Shown here: one piece after another, positions 8,862-17,690 of the stretch
Layout of the letters: the number at the start of each line of letters is the position of its first letter
How positions within the stretch are numbered: position 1 is the first letter of the stretch
NCBI GenBank assembly: GCA_965116165.1
Contig: OZ220484.1
Span: 2,232,001-2,296,000, forward strand
DNA: 64,000 nt
Reading direction: 5' to 3'
DNA from: Azophilus sp965116165
GTDB taxonomy: Bacteria > Pseudomonadota > Gammaproteobacteria > Pseudomonadales > Azotimanducaceae
Program-made: the position numbers and the translations under genes
The notes under the pieces: generated by a model
Told to the model about the DNA's origin: nothing
What the model saw: only the letters and a program-made list of their open reading frames with translations
The model's database searches: none

Positions 8862-9005
8862 TTGCCTAGCGGCCCGCGGCAAAAGTCGCACTGCATTCGA
8901 ACGACGCCGCATCTCGGCTGCCCGGGTTGCCCGCCGCTTAAATATGCTTGCGCCTCTCAGCCCTCGGCGTGACGGGACTTTCGCCGCGGGCCGCTAGCCG
9001 AGCAA
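8862..9005. repeat. Long inverted repeat between grpE and dnaK
   Basis: The left arm contains CTAGCGGCCCGCGGCAAAAG (8867-8887 region) and the right arm its near-perfect complement, CTTTCGCCGCGGGCCGCTAG (8978-8997). They are separated by ~90 bases, so a large cruciform or RNA hairpin is possible. It ends just before the dnaK heat-shock promoter. No coding potential seen. Confidence 0.7.
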
Positions 9006-9023
9006 TTTGTTGCGCCGGGACGC

Positions 9024-9050
9024 GTTGAAAAAACGTCTCGCGCCCCAATG
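9024..9050 (+). promoter_or_regulatory. Sigma-32-like promoter for dnaK
   Basis: GTTGAA at 9024-9029, a 13-base spacer and CCCCAATG at 9043-9050 match the heat-shock sigma pattern. It is ~85 bases before the dnaK ATG. Confidence 0.6.
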
Positions 9051-9134
9051 AATGGGATAAGCGGGCGCGGCGCGAGCCGGCCCGAATTTTGGTTGAGCCG
9101 ACTGTTGGCCAGCCTGAATGTTGGAGAAGAGAAA

Positions 9135-11054
9135 ATGGGAAAGATCATCGGCATTGACCTCGGCACGACCAACTCCTGCGTCGCCCTGCTCGACGGCAGC
9201 GACGCCCGGGTCATCGAAAACTCCGAGGGAGACCGCACCACCCCCTCCATCATCGCCTATACGGACGACGGCGAGACCCTGGTCGGTCAGAACGCCAAGC
9301 GTCAGGCGGTGACCAATCCGGACAATACGGTGTTCGCCGTCAAGCGTTTGATCGGCCGCAAGTTCAAGGACGATGTGGTGCAGAAGGACATCAAGATGGT
9401 GCCCTATGCCATCGTCGAGGCGGCCAACGGCGATGCCTGGATCAGGGTGAAAAACGAGAAGCTGGCGCCGCCGCAAATCTCGGCCGAGATACTCAAAAAG
9501 ATGAAAAAGACCGCCGAGGACTATCTTGGCGAGCCGGTGACCGAAGCCGTCATTACCGTGCCCGCGTATTTCAACGATTCCCAGCGCCAGGCGACCAAGG
9601 ATGCCGGCCGCATTGCCGGCTTGGATGTCAGGCGCATCATCAATGAGCCGACGGCGGCGGCGCTCGCCTACGGCCTCGACAAGAAGCGCGGCGATGCCAA
9701 GATTGCCGTCTACGACCTTGGCGGCGGCACGTTCGACATCTCCATCATCGAGATTGCGGAGATCGATGGCGAGCACCAGTTCGAGGTTCTGTCGACCAAC
9801 GGGGATACCTTCTTGGGCGGCGAGGATTTCGACCTTAGGGTCATCGAATACCTGGCCGATGAGTTCAAAAGGGAAAACCGCATCGACCTGCATAGCGACC
9901 CGCTTGCCCTGCAGCGCCTCAAGGAGGCCGCGGAGAAGGCGAAGATCGAGCTGTCCAACAGTCAGCAGACGGAGGTCAACCTTCCCTACATCACGGCGGA
10001 TCAGACCGGGCCCAAGCATCTTGTGTTGAAGCTGAGCCGGGCCAAGCTCGAATCGCTGATCGAGGATCTGGTCGACAAGACGCTGAAACCCTGCCAAACC
10101 GCGCTCCAGGATGCGGGCCTCAATGTGGGCGAGATCGACGATGTCATCCTGGTTGGGGGCCAGACCCGCATGCCGCTCGTGCAGAACAAAGTCAAGGATT
10201 TCTTTAGCCGGGAGGCGCGCAAGGATGTCAACCCGGACGAGGCCGTTGCCGTTGGCGCGGCCATTCAGGCGGCGGTGCTTGCCGGCGATGTCAAGGATGT
10301 ACTGCTGCTCGATGTGACGCCGCTGTCCTTGGGTATTGAGACCCTGGGCCAGGTGATGAGCGTATTGATCGAAAAGAATACGACCATCCCCACCAAGAAG
10401 ACCCAGGTGTTCTCAACCGCGGACGACAACCAGACGGCGGTTACCATTCATGTCCTGCAGGGCGAGCGCAAACAGGCGGCGCAGAACAAGTCGCTCGGCC
10501 AGTTCGACCTGCGCGACATTCCGCCCGCGCCGCGCGGTAGGCCGCAGATCGAAGTCGTTTTCGATATCGACGCCAACGGCATTCTCAACGTGTCGGCCAA
10601 GGACAAGAAAACCGGCAAGGAACAATCGATTGTCATCAAGGCGTCGAGCGGCCTTTCCGATGAGGAAATCCAGCGCATGGTGCGCGATGCGGAGGCCCAC
10701 GCCGCCGAGGACGAAAAGTTTGCCGATATGGTAAACCTGCGCAATCAGGCCGATGCGTTGACGCACGCGGCCCGCAAGGCGGTGCAGGATGCCGGCGACA
10801 AGGCGACCGATGCCGAGAAGGAGGCTATCGAGAATGCCGCCGTCGCCCTTGAGGAAGCGATCAAGGCCGAGGACAAGGCGGAGATCGAGGCAAAGATGGG
10901 GGCGTTGTCGGAAGCCTCGGCCGCGCTCGCCCAGAAGATGTACGCCGATCAGGCCCAGGATGCGTCCGCCGATGGCGGCAAGAAGGATGCGGGCGGCGAC
11001 GGCGACACCGTGGACGCGGATTTCGAGGAAGTTAAGGACGACGATAAGAAGTAG
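9135..11054 (+). CDS. dnaK: Chaperone DnaK (Hsp70)
   Basis: A 639-residue ATP-dependent folding chaperone. The N-terminal ATPase begins MGKIIGIDLGTTNSCVAL, and the family signatures IAVYDLGGGTFDISII (~residue 193) and VILVGGQTRMPLVQ (~338) are visible. The linker DVLLLDVTPLSLGIE opens the substrate domain, and the C terminus ends in an acidic DADFEEVKDDDKK tail typical of proteobacterial DnaK. The ATG is 3 bases after GGAGAAGAGAAA. It is preceded by its own sigma-32-like promoter and separated from dnaJ by MITE-1 copy C. Confidence 0.98.
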   Translation: MGKIIGIDLGTTNSCVALLDGSDARVIENSEGDRTTPSIIAYTDDGETLVGQNAKRQAVTNPDNTVFAVKRLIGRKFKDDVVQKDIKMVPYAIVEAANGDAWIRVKNEKLAPPQISAEILKKMKKTAEDYLGEPVTEAVITVPAYFNDSQRQATKDAGRIAGLDVRRIINEPTAAALAYGLDKKRGDAKIAVYDLGGGTFDISIIEIAEIDGEHQFEVLSTNGDTFLGGEDFDLRVIEYLADEFKRENRIDLHSDPLALQRLKEAAEKAKIELSNSQQTEVNLPYITADQTGPKHLVLKLSRAKLESLIEDLVDKTLKPCQTALQDAGLNVGEIDDVILVGGQTRMPLVQNKVKDFFSREARKDVNPDEAVAVGAAIQAAVLAGDVKDVLLLDVTPLSLGIETLGQVMSVLIEKNTTIPTKKTQVFSTADDNQTAVTIHVLQGERKQAAQNKSLGQFDLRDIPPAPRGRPQIEVVFDIDANGILNVSAKDKKTGKEQSIVIKASSGLSDEEIQRMVRDAEAHAAEDEKFADMVNLRNQADALTHAARKAVQDAGDKATDAEKEAIENAAVALEEAIKAEDKAEIEAKMGALSEASAALAQKMYADQAQDASADGGKKDAGGDGDTVDADFEEVKDDDKK

Positions 11055-11086
11055 GATGTGAATCGGATCGACCCGCCCGCGCGCAC

Positions 11087-11193
11087 TTGGGGAAGGTCTG
11101 AACAATTCGATAGAGCAGCATTGAGTTACTCGTAACCCATTGATTTTATTAAATCGGATGTCGCGACTACGGAATTAATCAGAGGTTCCTTAG
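11087..11193 (+). repeat. MITE-1 copy C
   Basis: Full 99-bp copy at 11091-11189, from GGAAGGTCTGAACAATTCG to AATCAGAGGTTCC. Flanks are TTGG and TTAG, a one-mismatch YTAR duplication. It lies between dnaK and dnaJ, ~25 bases before the dnaJ start, so it may alter dnaJ expression. Confidence 0.88.
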
Positions 11194-11215
11194 GTTTTCA
11201 ACTTTGGAAACAGGC

Positions 11216-12346
11216 ATGGCGAAACGCGACTATTACGAGGTGCTTGGCCTTAATCAAGGCGCTTCGGACGATGATTTGAAGAAGGCGTATCGCCGCCTCG
11301 CCATGAAATATCATCCGGACCGCAACCCGGATGACGCCAATGCGGAAGAGCGTTTCAAGGAAGCTTCCGAAGCCTATGAGATCCTGTCGGACAGCGAAAA
11401 GCGCGCCGCCTACGACCGCTTTGGCCATGCCGGAGTGGATCCCGGCACCGGCGGCGGGCCGAGCGGTTTCAACGGCAGCTTCGGCGATGTCTTCAGCGAT
11501 GTTTTCGGCGATATTTTTGGCGCGGCGCGCGGCGGGCGCGGCAGTGTCGAGCAGGGTGCCGATCTCCGCTATCCGCTAACCCTTGATCTCGAACGGGCGG
11601 TGCGCGGGGATGAAGTGGCAATCTCCGTTCCCGTCCTCGTCACCTGCGACGACTGCAACGGAACCGGCGCCAAGCCCGGTACCCGTCCGGAAACCTGCCC
11701 GGAATGCGCCGGCACCGGGCGTATCCGGGTTGCCCAGGGTTTCTTTTCCCTCCAGCAAACCTGCCCGCGTTGCCGGGGCGCGGGCAAGGTCATTACCGAC
11801 CCCTGTCGTTCCTGCGGCGGTGGCGGGCGTGTCGAGCGCCGTAGGAAGTTGTCGGTGCGGGTGCCGGCCGGCGTGGATTCCGGTGATCGCATCCGGCTTG
11901 CGGGTAAAGGCGAGGCGGGTGTGCGCGGCGGTCCGCCGGGCGACCTCTACGTGCAAATTGAAGTGCGCAAGCACCCCATCTTTGCGCGGGACGGGCGCAA
12001 CCTGCATTGCGAAGTGCCCATTTCCTTCGTGCAGGCGGCCTTGGGAGGAGACTTGGAAGTGCCGACCCTCGATGGCCGGGTAAAAATCAAGATTCCCCAG
12101 GAAACCCAAACCGGCAAGATGTTTCGCCTGCGCGGCAAGGGTGTAACCCCGATTCGCGGCGGCGGTGTTGGCGATTTGCTTTGCAGGGTTATTGTCGAAA
12201 CCCCGGTGCGGCTAAGCGATGGGCAAAAGGACATCCTGCGCGATTTTGAACGCAGCCTGCACGAGGGTGGCCACCACAGGCATTCGCCGAGGGGCAGCGG
12301 CTGGTTTCAGAGGGTCAAGGACTTTTTCGACCAGTTGACCGATTGA
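11216..12346 (+). CDS. dnaJ: Chaperone DnaJ (Hsp40)
   Basis: A 376-residue J-domain cochaperone of DnaK. The J domain shows KRDYYEVLGL and the HPD motif (KYHPDRNPDD). A G/F-rich linker (~75-125) follows. The zinc domain has four CxxCxGxG-type repeats (CDDCNGTG, CPECAGTG, CPRCRGAG, CRSCGGGG), and the C-terminal domains are complete. The start is the ATG giving MAKRDYY, after GGAAACAGG. The 5' leader derives partly from MITE-1 copy C. Confidence 0.97.
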   Translation: MAKRDYYEVLGLNQGASDDDLKKAYRRLAMKYHPDRNPDDANAEERFKEASEAYEILSDSEKRAAYDRFGHAGVDPGTGGGPSGFNGSFGDVFSDVFGDIFGAARGGRGSVEQGADLRYPLTLDLERAVRGDEVAISVPVLVTCDDCNGTGAKPGTRPETCPECAGTGRIRVAQGFFSLQQTCPRCRGAGKVITDPCRSCGGGGRVERRRKLSVRVPAGVDSGDRIRLAGKGEAGVRGGPPGDLYVQIEVRKHPIFARDGRNLHCEVPISFVQAALGGDLEVPTLDGRVKIKIPQETQTGKMFRLRGKGVTPIRGGGVGDLLCRVIVETPVRLSDGQKDILRDFERSLHEGGHHRHSPRGSGWFQRVKDFFDQLTD

Positions 12347-12489
12347 TTTGGAACGATCCACCGGATGGAATGAGCCACCCCATTGCCAAGGGCCGCAATG
12401 CCGCTATGGGGCTTCGTGCCGCGCCCGAAGGTAAGCTCGTGGTGTTCGCAACAGGCAATGCAAAACACTTCTACGATGGGATCCACTGA

Positions 12490-12800
12490 GTCCGTGGCGA
12501 GATGGAGAACTGGCTGAAGGCACTCAAGGGCGGTCTTGAAATCGACCGCACCATCTGCGTGAATTTCTTGACTAACCAGTTCCGAGTCCGAGCGCTGATG
12601 ACCATGGCCTCCCATGTGCTGATGCGGGAGCTACGCTTGGGGACGTGACGGACCGTGTGCACGCATGCCCGGGCCGCCACCCTGCGGCTGCTAGGCCGGG
12701 TACCCGGATCAAGTCGTCGGTTCGGGCTTCGTCATGCACCTACCGGTCGGTACGCCGTTCGCCGACGGCTGGTGCCGCATCGTGCGCTCGGTCGATAGTG
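12490..12800 (+). pseudogene. IS1380-family transposase remnant (C-terminal part)
   Basis: Forward translation near 12496-12648 gives GEMENWLKALKGGLEIDRT and NQFRVRALMTMASHVLMREL. This matches the ARGEMENRIKE...NQfRvlL..aAYvLmqeLR block of IS1380 transposases. After a stop the match resumes in another frame (MHLPVGTPFADGWCRIVR near 12734), so it is frameshifted. The N-terminal catalytic part is absent. The rest of 12347-13143 shows no gene I can support. Confidence 0.62.
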
Positions 12801-13143
12801 TCGTCGACCATCTTGTCGACGAATTCGAGGTCGCACAGGCGTCATCGAGTGCTACGGGGCGGACGGGACGCCGCGTCCGGAACCGCTGGCGGAGGTCGCC
12901 TAGGATGGGCCGTTTTCCGCCCCCGGCCAGCGCCCTCCGAATCGGCAAACCGGACATATCTATTTGTTTACAACATACATCGGCCACTAGATTGGCCAAG
13001 AAACCTGCGGTGCGCTAACATTGAGATTGAGCCAGTCGATGGGGATAGGTCACGCCTGCCACGGCGATTCACATACAAATCAATACATCATCTGGCGGGA
13101 GGCTTTGGGTGATAACGTTTTCAATTTCCGGGAAAGCTATTTG

Positions 13144-14340
13144 ATGTGGCACTGGGATCAAGGGCGAATGTCGTACTTTCAGTACGATGTGCTGAGAAAA
13201 GTAGCCCACTTTGTCACGACACATGAATGGACACGGGGTGATTCCACTCTCATCCGTGACGAAACTGGCTTGCCATTCGCTGCACCAGAAACACACACGC
13301 CATGGCGAAATTACTCTCGCATTTTCAAGCTATGCCTGCTGGTCAGCGAGAAAAATGGCGTGGCTGTTCCTACACCTGTTGCACAACTTTTAACACAAGC
13401 TGGCACTGTTACATGCGACGAATATCTTCACTTCCTAGTTGAAGCCACAACAGACCCGTCACCTGCCCTAACAGGCTGGAAATATGTTGCTTTTGGCCAA
13501 GAAGTTAGGCATCCTCTTTGTTTTTCGCTTAAATATCTTCTTGCAAAGGTTACTAGCCTAAATGAGTCGATCACGCCAATTTATGAGGTGATAGGTGCCT
13601 ACGTAGACAGTGGATTTTCAGGATCGGAAGATGAAAATTCATTTTTAAAACTCATTCAAAAGCACAGCACTTACGAGCAGATCGGCAGGAACTCAGATGC
13701 TCGACAGGCTCGGGAAAGCATTAAGTTTATCTCCCAAATTTCGTATCTGCACAGTGATGGAAACAACATTATCACATCCCTTAGCCAAGAAGATGCGACG
13801 AATATTTTTCACAATATCCATCCTGCAGAGGGTCTACCTGAAGCGGATGGTGATCTAGAAATCCAACGACTTGCAGCCCTGCTCAAAGATGGCAGCAAGC
13901 AAGACTTCTTTGATTACAAAACGACACTCGTTTCGGACGAGATTGAAAGTGGATTCTCTGAAGGCAGCAAAGTAAAAAAGACTCATATTGTTATCGAGCG
14001 GAACTCAAAGCTGCGTAATCTTTTTTTTGATCGCAAGCCAACAACAGTCTGTGACGCTTGCAGCATAGACACAAAGAAAAAATATCCTTGGGCGAACCGT
14101 GTCCTTGATCTTCATCACATCCTGCCACTTTCTTCTGGAACACGAGTAGATTCCCAAACCGGTACGATATTGAAGGATTTAGTGCCTATTTGTCCGACTT
14201 GTCATAGAGCTATACACCGTTTCTACGACAGCCACCTAAAAGCAGTAACAAGGCATGACTTCCTTAACGAAGAGGAAGCCCGAGACGTTTATACAAAAGC
14301 CAAAGGAGAGATAATCAAGAGATGTTGCTATGCTTTATAG
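13144..14340 (+). CDS. HNH endonuclease, probable restriction enzyme partnered with the adjacent C5 methyltransferase
   Basis: The C-terminal ~65 residues form an HNH nuclease: CDACSID near 14050, LDLHHILPLSSG near 14107, and DLVPICPTCHRAIHRF near 14180. The paired cysteines are zinc ligands and HH...D...H is the active-site pattern, as in McrA-like nucleases. The N-terminal ~270 residues match no family I recognise and may recognise DNA. I use the ATG at 13144 (after GGGAAAG); ATG 13168 or an upstream extension to TTG 13021 are possible. The stop overlaps the methyltransferase start by 11 bases. The gene is clearly richer in A+T than its neighbours, suggesting horizontal transfer. Confidence 0.75.
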   Translation: MWHWDQGRMSYFQYDVLRKVAHFVTTHEWTRGDSTLIRDETGLPFAAPETHTPWRNYSRIFKLCLLVSEKNGVAVPTPVAQLLTQAGTVTCDEYLHFLVEATTDPSPALTGWKYVAFGQEVRHPLCFSLKYLLAKVTSLNESITPIYEVIGAYVDSGFSGSEDENSFLKLIQKHSTYEQIGRNSDARQARESIKFISQISYLHSDGNNIITSLSQEDATNIFHNIHPAEGLPEADGDLEIQRLAALLKDGSKQDFFDYKTTLVSDEIESGFSEGSKVKKTHIVIERNSKLRNLFFDRKPTTVCDACSIDTKKKYPWANRVLDLHHILPLSSGTRVDSQTGTILKDLVPICPTCHRAIHRFYDSHLKAVTRHDFLNEEEARDVYTKAKGEIIKRCCYAL

Positions 14341-15616
14341 CACCGCAAAACGGACAATGATGCCCGTGTCTCTTCAGATGCAAAATGATATTTTTACATT
14401 TGCGGAGCAGGAGCAGATAGAGCTTGTCGAAGCCCTCACACACTTCGGAAAAACTCTTGATGATTTGATTTACGAACGCTCTAGAAAAGAGGTTTGGTCT
14501 GGTGAAGCACCACGATCCTTGGATGATTTCAGAGGTCCTCAACACCAGATACCGATGGTCAGCTTTTTTACTGGTTGTGGCGGCATTGATCTCGGTTTCG
14601 AGGTGGCTGGCTTCAAGCACTTGGCTGCTTTTGAGTTCAATGATCTGTTTTGTAAGACGCTTCGGAAGAACCGGCCTGGATGGAGAGTCTTTGGCCCACC
14701 CATGGATTCTGGCGACATATCGAAGGTTTCAGAGGTAATCGCCACACTGGAGTCTATTATCCCTGTCAATTTCGAAGGTGTTTTTGCAGGTGGCCCGCCT
14801 TGCCAGCCATTCTCCATTGCAGCGAACCAAAGGTTTTCCAAGGCAGGTACCAATTTCAAGCGTGTTGGCTTTAGTCATAAGAAAAATGGCAACCTGCTCT
14901 TCGACTATGTGTCCATCATCAAGCATTTTCGGCCGGCATGTTTTCTGATTGAAAATGTCTTGGGACTCCGCGACCTAGATGGAGGGGTGCAGCTTTCCGA
15001 TGCCATCAAAGATTTGGAAAAGGCGGGTTATAAGGTGCATCCTCCTACTGCCCTTAATGCTGCGGATTATAGCGTCCCTCAATTCCGAGACCGTCTTTTC
15101 GTGATTGGGACAAGAACTAAAAGATCGGTAATTTTTCCAACACCAAGCGATATGCAATATGGTGCGGGCTCTGTTCTTCATCAAAAGCAGGGAAAAGCGC
15201 CTAACACTGAAACGCGGTCTCACAAGCTGGGCTCTGTTATGAGATATATTCGCTTGGACTACGGTCAGAGAGATCAACTCGGACGGGTAGACAGACTGTC
15301 TCCCAGCCGCCCATCAAAGACGGTGATAGCAGGTGGGACAAATGGTGGTGGGCGTTCACATTTACATCCCGAAATACCAAGAACACTAAGTGTTAGAGAG
15401 TGCGCACGACTGCAAACTTTCCCAGATAATTATACTTTCGTTGGCTCAACAGCCCGGCAGTTTACCCAAGTGGGCAATGCGGTTCCTCCTGTGCTTACTG
15501 CACAACTCGGACTATCTCTTGCCCAGTCTGTTTTTGGCGTGAGATTAACTCAGCGGAGCCTGTCAACGCCATTGAGACAGCAGTTGTTGTCACTTACTGT
15601 GCAACCTTCGGTGTAG
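14330..15616 (+). CDS. DNA (cytosine-5-)-methyltransferase
   Basis: A 428-residue C5 cytosine methyltransferase. Canonical motifs appear in order: I (VSFFTGCGGIDLGFEVAGF, ~residue 77), IV with the catalytic cysteine (GGPPCQPFS, ~155), VI (FLIENVLGL, ~205), VIII (QFRDRLFVIGTR, ~250), and X (VGNAVPPVL, ~385). The region between VIII and X, holding the target-recognition domain, is short. An N-terminal ~70-residue extension precedes motif I. It overlaps the HNH gene by 11 bases and shares its AT-rich composition, so the two probably form one type II restriction-modification unit. The recognition sequence cannot be deduced. Confidence 0.93.
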   Translation: MLYSTAKRTMMPVSLQMQNDIFTFAEQEQIELVEALTHFGKTLDDLIYERSRKEVWSGEAPRSLDDFRGPQHQIPMVSFFTGCGGIDLGFEVAGFKHLAAFEFNDLFCKTLRKNRPGWRVFGPPMDSGDISKVSEVIATLESIIPVNFEGVFAGGPPCQPFSIAANQRFSKAGTNFKRVGFSHKKNGNLLFDYVSIIKHFRPACFLIENVLGLRDLDGGVQLSDAIKDLEKAGYKVHPPTALNAADYSVPQFRDRLFVIGTRTKRSVIFPTPSDMQYGAGSVLHQKQGKAPNTETRSHKLGSVMRYIRLDYGQRDQLGRVDRLSPSRPSKTVIAGGTNGGGRSHLHPEIPRTLSVRECARLQTFPDNYTFVGSTARQFTQVGNAVPPVLTAQLGLSLAQSVFGVRLTQRSLSTPLRQQLLSLTVQPSV

Positions 15617-15877
15617 TGGTTGAGTCTGGCGGGTTGATCCAGACCTGTTCGGGAAGCGCTTGGGGCTCCCGGACACGAATCGTTCCGGGCTCCGGATCTA
15701 GGCTTGGCGCAGGGTGCGTTCGCATTTTTCAAGCCTGTATCGGGTGTGCCCGTGATGGGCATCCGCATGTAACGACAATCACAAGTGAAGAATTTCCATT
15801 CAATCAGGGTACGAAAGACCATGCCGTACGCTGAAGTGCCGAATGCGCGGATATTCCCGTCGCTTCCTGAACAGGCT

Positions 15878-16557
15878 CTACAGAATATCCTCGGCGATGC
15901 GCCCGCCAGTCCGGGTTGTCGCTTCGTGGATGGAGGCGCGATCGAGATGAGTATAGTGCGCCGTGGTCTCGATCTCGCGATGTCCCAGCAGACGTGCGAT
16001 CATGGGAACGACTCGCCGAGCGCGAGCGAGGCATGGCTGTATCGAAGGTCATGGATACCCACATCGCTCAAACCCGCCCACGCCCGCAATCGGGCCCATG
16101 CGTCGTCGTGCGTATGCAAGTGTGTGCCCGCTAACTTGCTGGCGAGCACCCATGGATCGTCTGTACGCCGCGGGGGATGGCTTCGAGCACCCGCGCCGCG
16201 TCAGGTTCCAACGCCACCGAACGCGGCCCGGTCTCGCTCCCCTCAAGATCGACATCATCCCATTTGAGCGTCAGGATTTCTTCCTTGCGGCAGCCAGTCA
16301 GCATCAGCAGGCGCAGAGCGGCAATCGCCGGTGCTGAGGCACCGCCCCCAGTTTCTGCTTCGTCGAGTATGCAGTCCAGCCGCTCGAACTCCACCTCGGT
16401 CAGAAAGCGCTCGCGGCGTCGCACGGGATACTTCGGCACACCCCGGCATGAATTGAGCTCGTCAGCCATCATCCAACCCTCAGCTAGGACGAACATGTGC
16501 GAGAGCATCTTCACCGCTATGTTTACCGTCGTCTTAACGGTTGACGCACGGGTATGA
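15878..16557 (-). pseudogene. Tyrosine recombinase (phage-type integrase), truncated and frameshifted
   Basis: The reverse strand encodes FLTEVEFERLDCILDEAE, then box I (LRLLMLTGCRKEEILTLKWDDVDL). After a frame change near 16150 come WVLASKLAG and GLSDVGIHDLRYSHASLALG. After a second shift near 15995 comes PMIARLLGHREIETTAHYTH, carrying the tyrosine nucleophile, ending GGRIAEDIL. The normal N-terminal arm is missing. At least two frameshifts and the truncation make it inactive. It bounds the restriction-modification island on the dapB side. Confidence 0.82.
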
Positions 16558-16597
16558 TCGGCCTGCGACCGGAAAGTCTGCTGACATCGGAGGGACA

Positions 16598-17413
16598 ATG
16601 CGCATGAGGAGGGTGGCGATTGCCGGAGCGGCCGGACGGATGGGACGCGCGGTCGTTCAGGCGGTCGCCGAGGATAACGGTGTCCGGTTGGGCGCGGCGG
16701 TGGAGCGGCCCGGTCTTTTTTGCGTTGGCGCCGATGCCGGCGAGGTGGCGGGCATCGGACGCCTGGATGTGCCGATTGTCGACTCCTTGGCCGATGTGGC
16801 CGACGCCTTTGATGTGCTCATCGACTTCACGGTTCCCGCGGCCACCCTATCGGCGGTTGAGACCTGTCGTGCGGCGGGCAAGCAGGCCGTGGTTGCCACC
16901 ACCGGAATCGATGCGGTGGGATTGGCCACCATTCGTGATGCGGCGAGCGAGATAGCCATGGTGATGGCGCCGAATATGAGTGTGGGCGTCAATGTCGTTT
17001 TTTGGCTCACGGAACTGGCCACCCGGGTGCTTGGCGAAGACACCGACATCGAGATCATCGACCTGCACCACCGGCACAAGATCGACGCGCCCTCGGGGAC
17101 GGCTGTGCGTCTTGGCGAGATTGTGGCGCACACCCTCGGTCGCAACCTCGACGAGGTGGCGGTTTACGGACGCGAGGGCGAAACCGGTGCCAGGGACCGC
17201 CGCACGATCGGCTTTGAGACCATCCGCGCCGGCGATGCGGTCGGCGAACATACGGTGTTGTTCGGCGGCACCGGCGAGCGGGTGGAAATCACCCATCGCG
17301 CCAGCAGCCGCATGAACTTCGCGCGAGGGGCGCTGCGCGCCGTGCGTTTTCTGGAAAATCGGGACACCGGGCTGTTCGACATGCAGGATGTCCTAAGTCT
17401 AAGGAAGGTCTGA
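16598..17413 (+). CDS. dapB: 4-hydroxy-tetrahydrodipicolinate reductase
   Basis: A 271-residue enzyme reducing hydroxytetrahydrodipicolinate with NAD(P)H in the lysine/meso-diaminopimelate pathway. The N-terminal dinucleotide fold shows VAIAGAAGRMGRAVVQ, and the catalytic block IDLHHRHKIDAPSGTA is near residue 153. The C terminus has SSRMNFARGALRAVRFL and GLFDMQDVL. The ATG follows GGAGGG. The last codons and TGA stop (17411-17413) come from the end of MITE-1 copy D, which has replaced the natural 3' end. Upstream lies the integrase remnant. Confidence 0.96.
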   Translation: MRMRRVAIAGAAGRMGRAVVQAVAEDNGVRLGAAVERPGLFCVGADAGEVAGIGRLDVPIVDSLADVADAFDVLIDFTVPAATLSAVETCRAAGKQAVVATTGIDAVGLATIRDAASEIAMVMAPNMSVGVNVVFWLTELATRVLGEDTDIEIIDLHHRHKIDAPSGTAVRLGEIVAHTLGRNLDEVAVYGREGETGARDRRTIGFETIRAGDAVGEHTVLFGGTGERVEITHRASSRMNFARGALRAVRFLENRDTGLFDMQDVLSLRKV

Positions 17414-17505
17414 TTAATTCTGTAACCACGGCATCCAAGTCAATAAGATCAATATCTTACGAGTAGATCAATGCTGTTCTATCGAATTGTTCGGAGTTTC
17501 CCCAA
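17399..17505 (-). repeat. MITE-1 copy D (reverse orientation)
   Basis: Full 99-bp copy at 17403-17501, inverted relative to the others. Flanks CTAA and CCAA differ at one base. The element overlaps the dapB 3' end and provides its stop. It lies in the dapB-carA gap; 17506-17690 shows nothing else I can name. Confidence 0.85.
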
Positions 17506-17690
17506 GTAGGGGACTGCCTCAAATTGATACAACGCCCACCGAAACTTTCTTCGTGTAATGCCCTTCGCGGTAGGCTAAAATCGCCGCTTCAGGAAGGCGG
17601 GGCCGAGCGCATCGGTTCCGCCTTTTTGCAAAGGTGGCCGGCCCGCCCGGCGTGGGGCGACCAATCGGGTTGTGGTAGAGGCGTTCGCAA

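Noticed and set aside
8867..9005. CIRCE operator before dnaK
   Set aside because: The inverted repeat here is GC-rich and does not contain TTAGCACTC/GAGTGCTAA.
8994..10097. Long reverse frames opposite dnaK and opposite carB, infB and pnp
   Set aside because: They are shadows of strongly identified genes, with no recognisable domains or ribosome binding sites.
12307..12615. 102-codon reverse frame after dnaJ
   Set aside because: It is antisense to the IS1380 transposase remnant, whose forward translation carries the conserved block.
13021..13143. N-terminal extension of the HNH protein to TTG 13021
   Set aside because: Kept only as an alternative: the extension has no Shine-Dalgarno and no recognisable motif, while ATG 13144 is well preceded.
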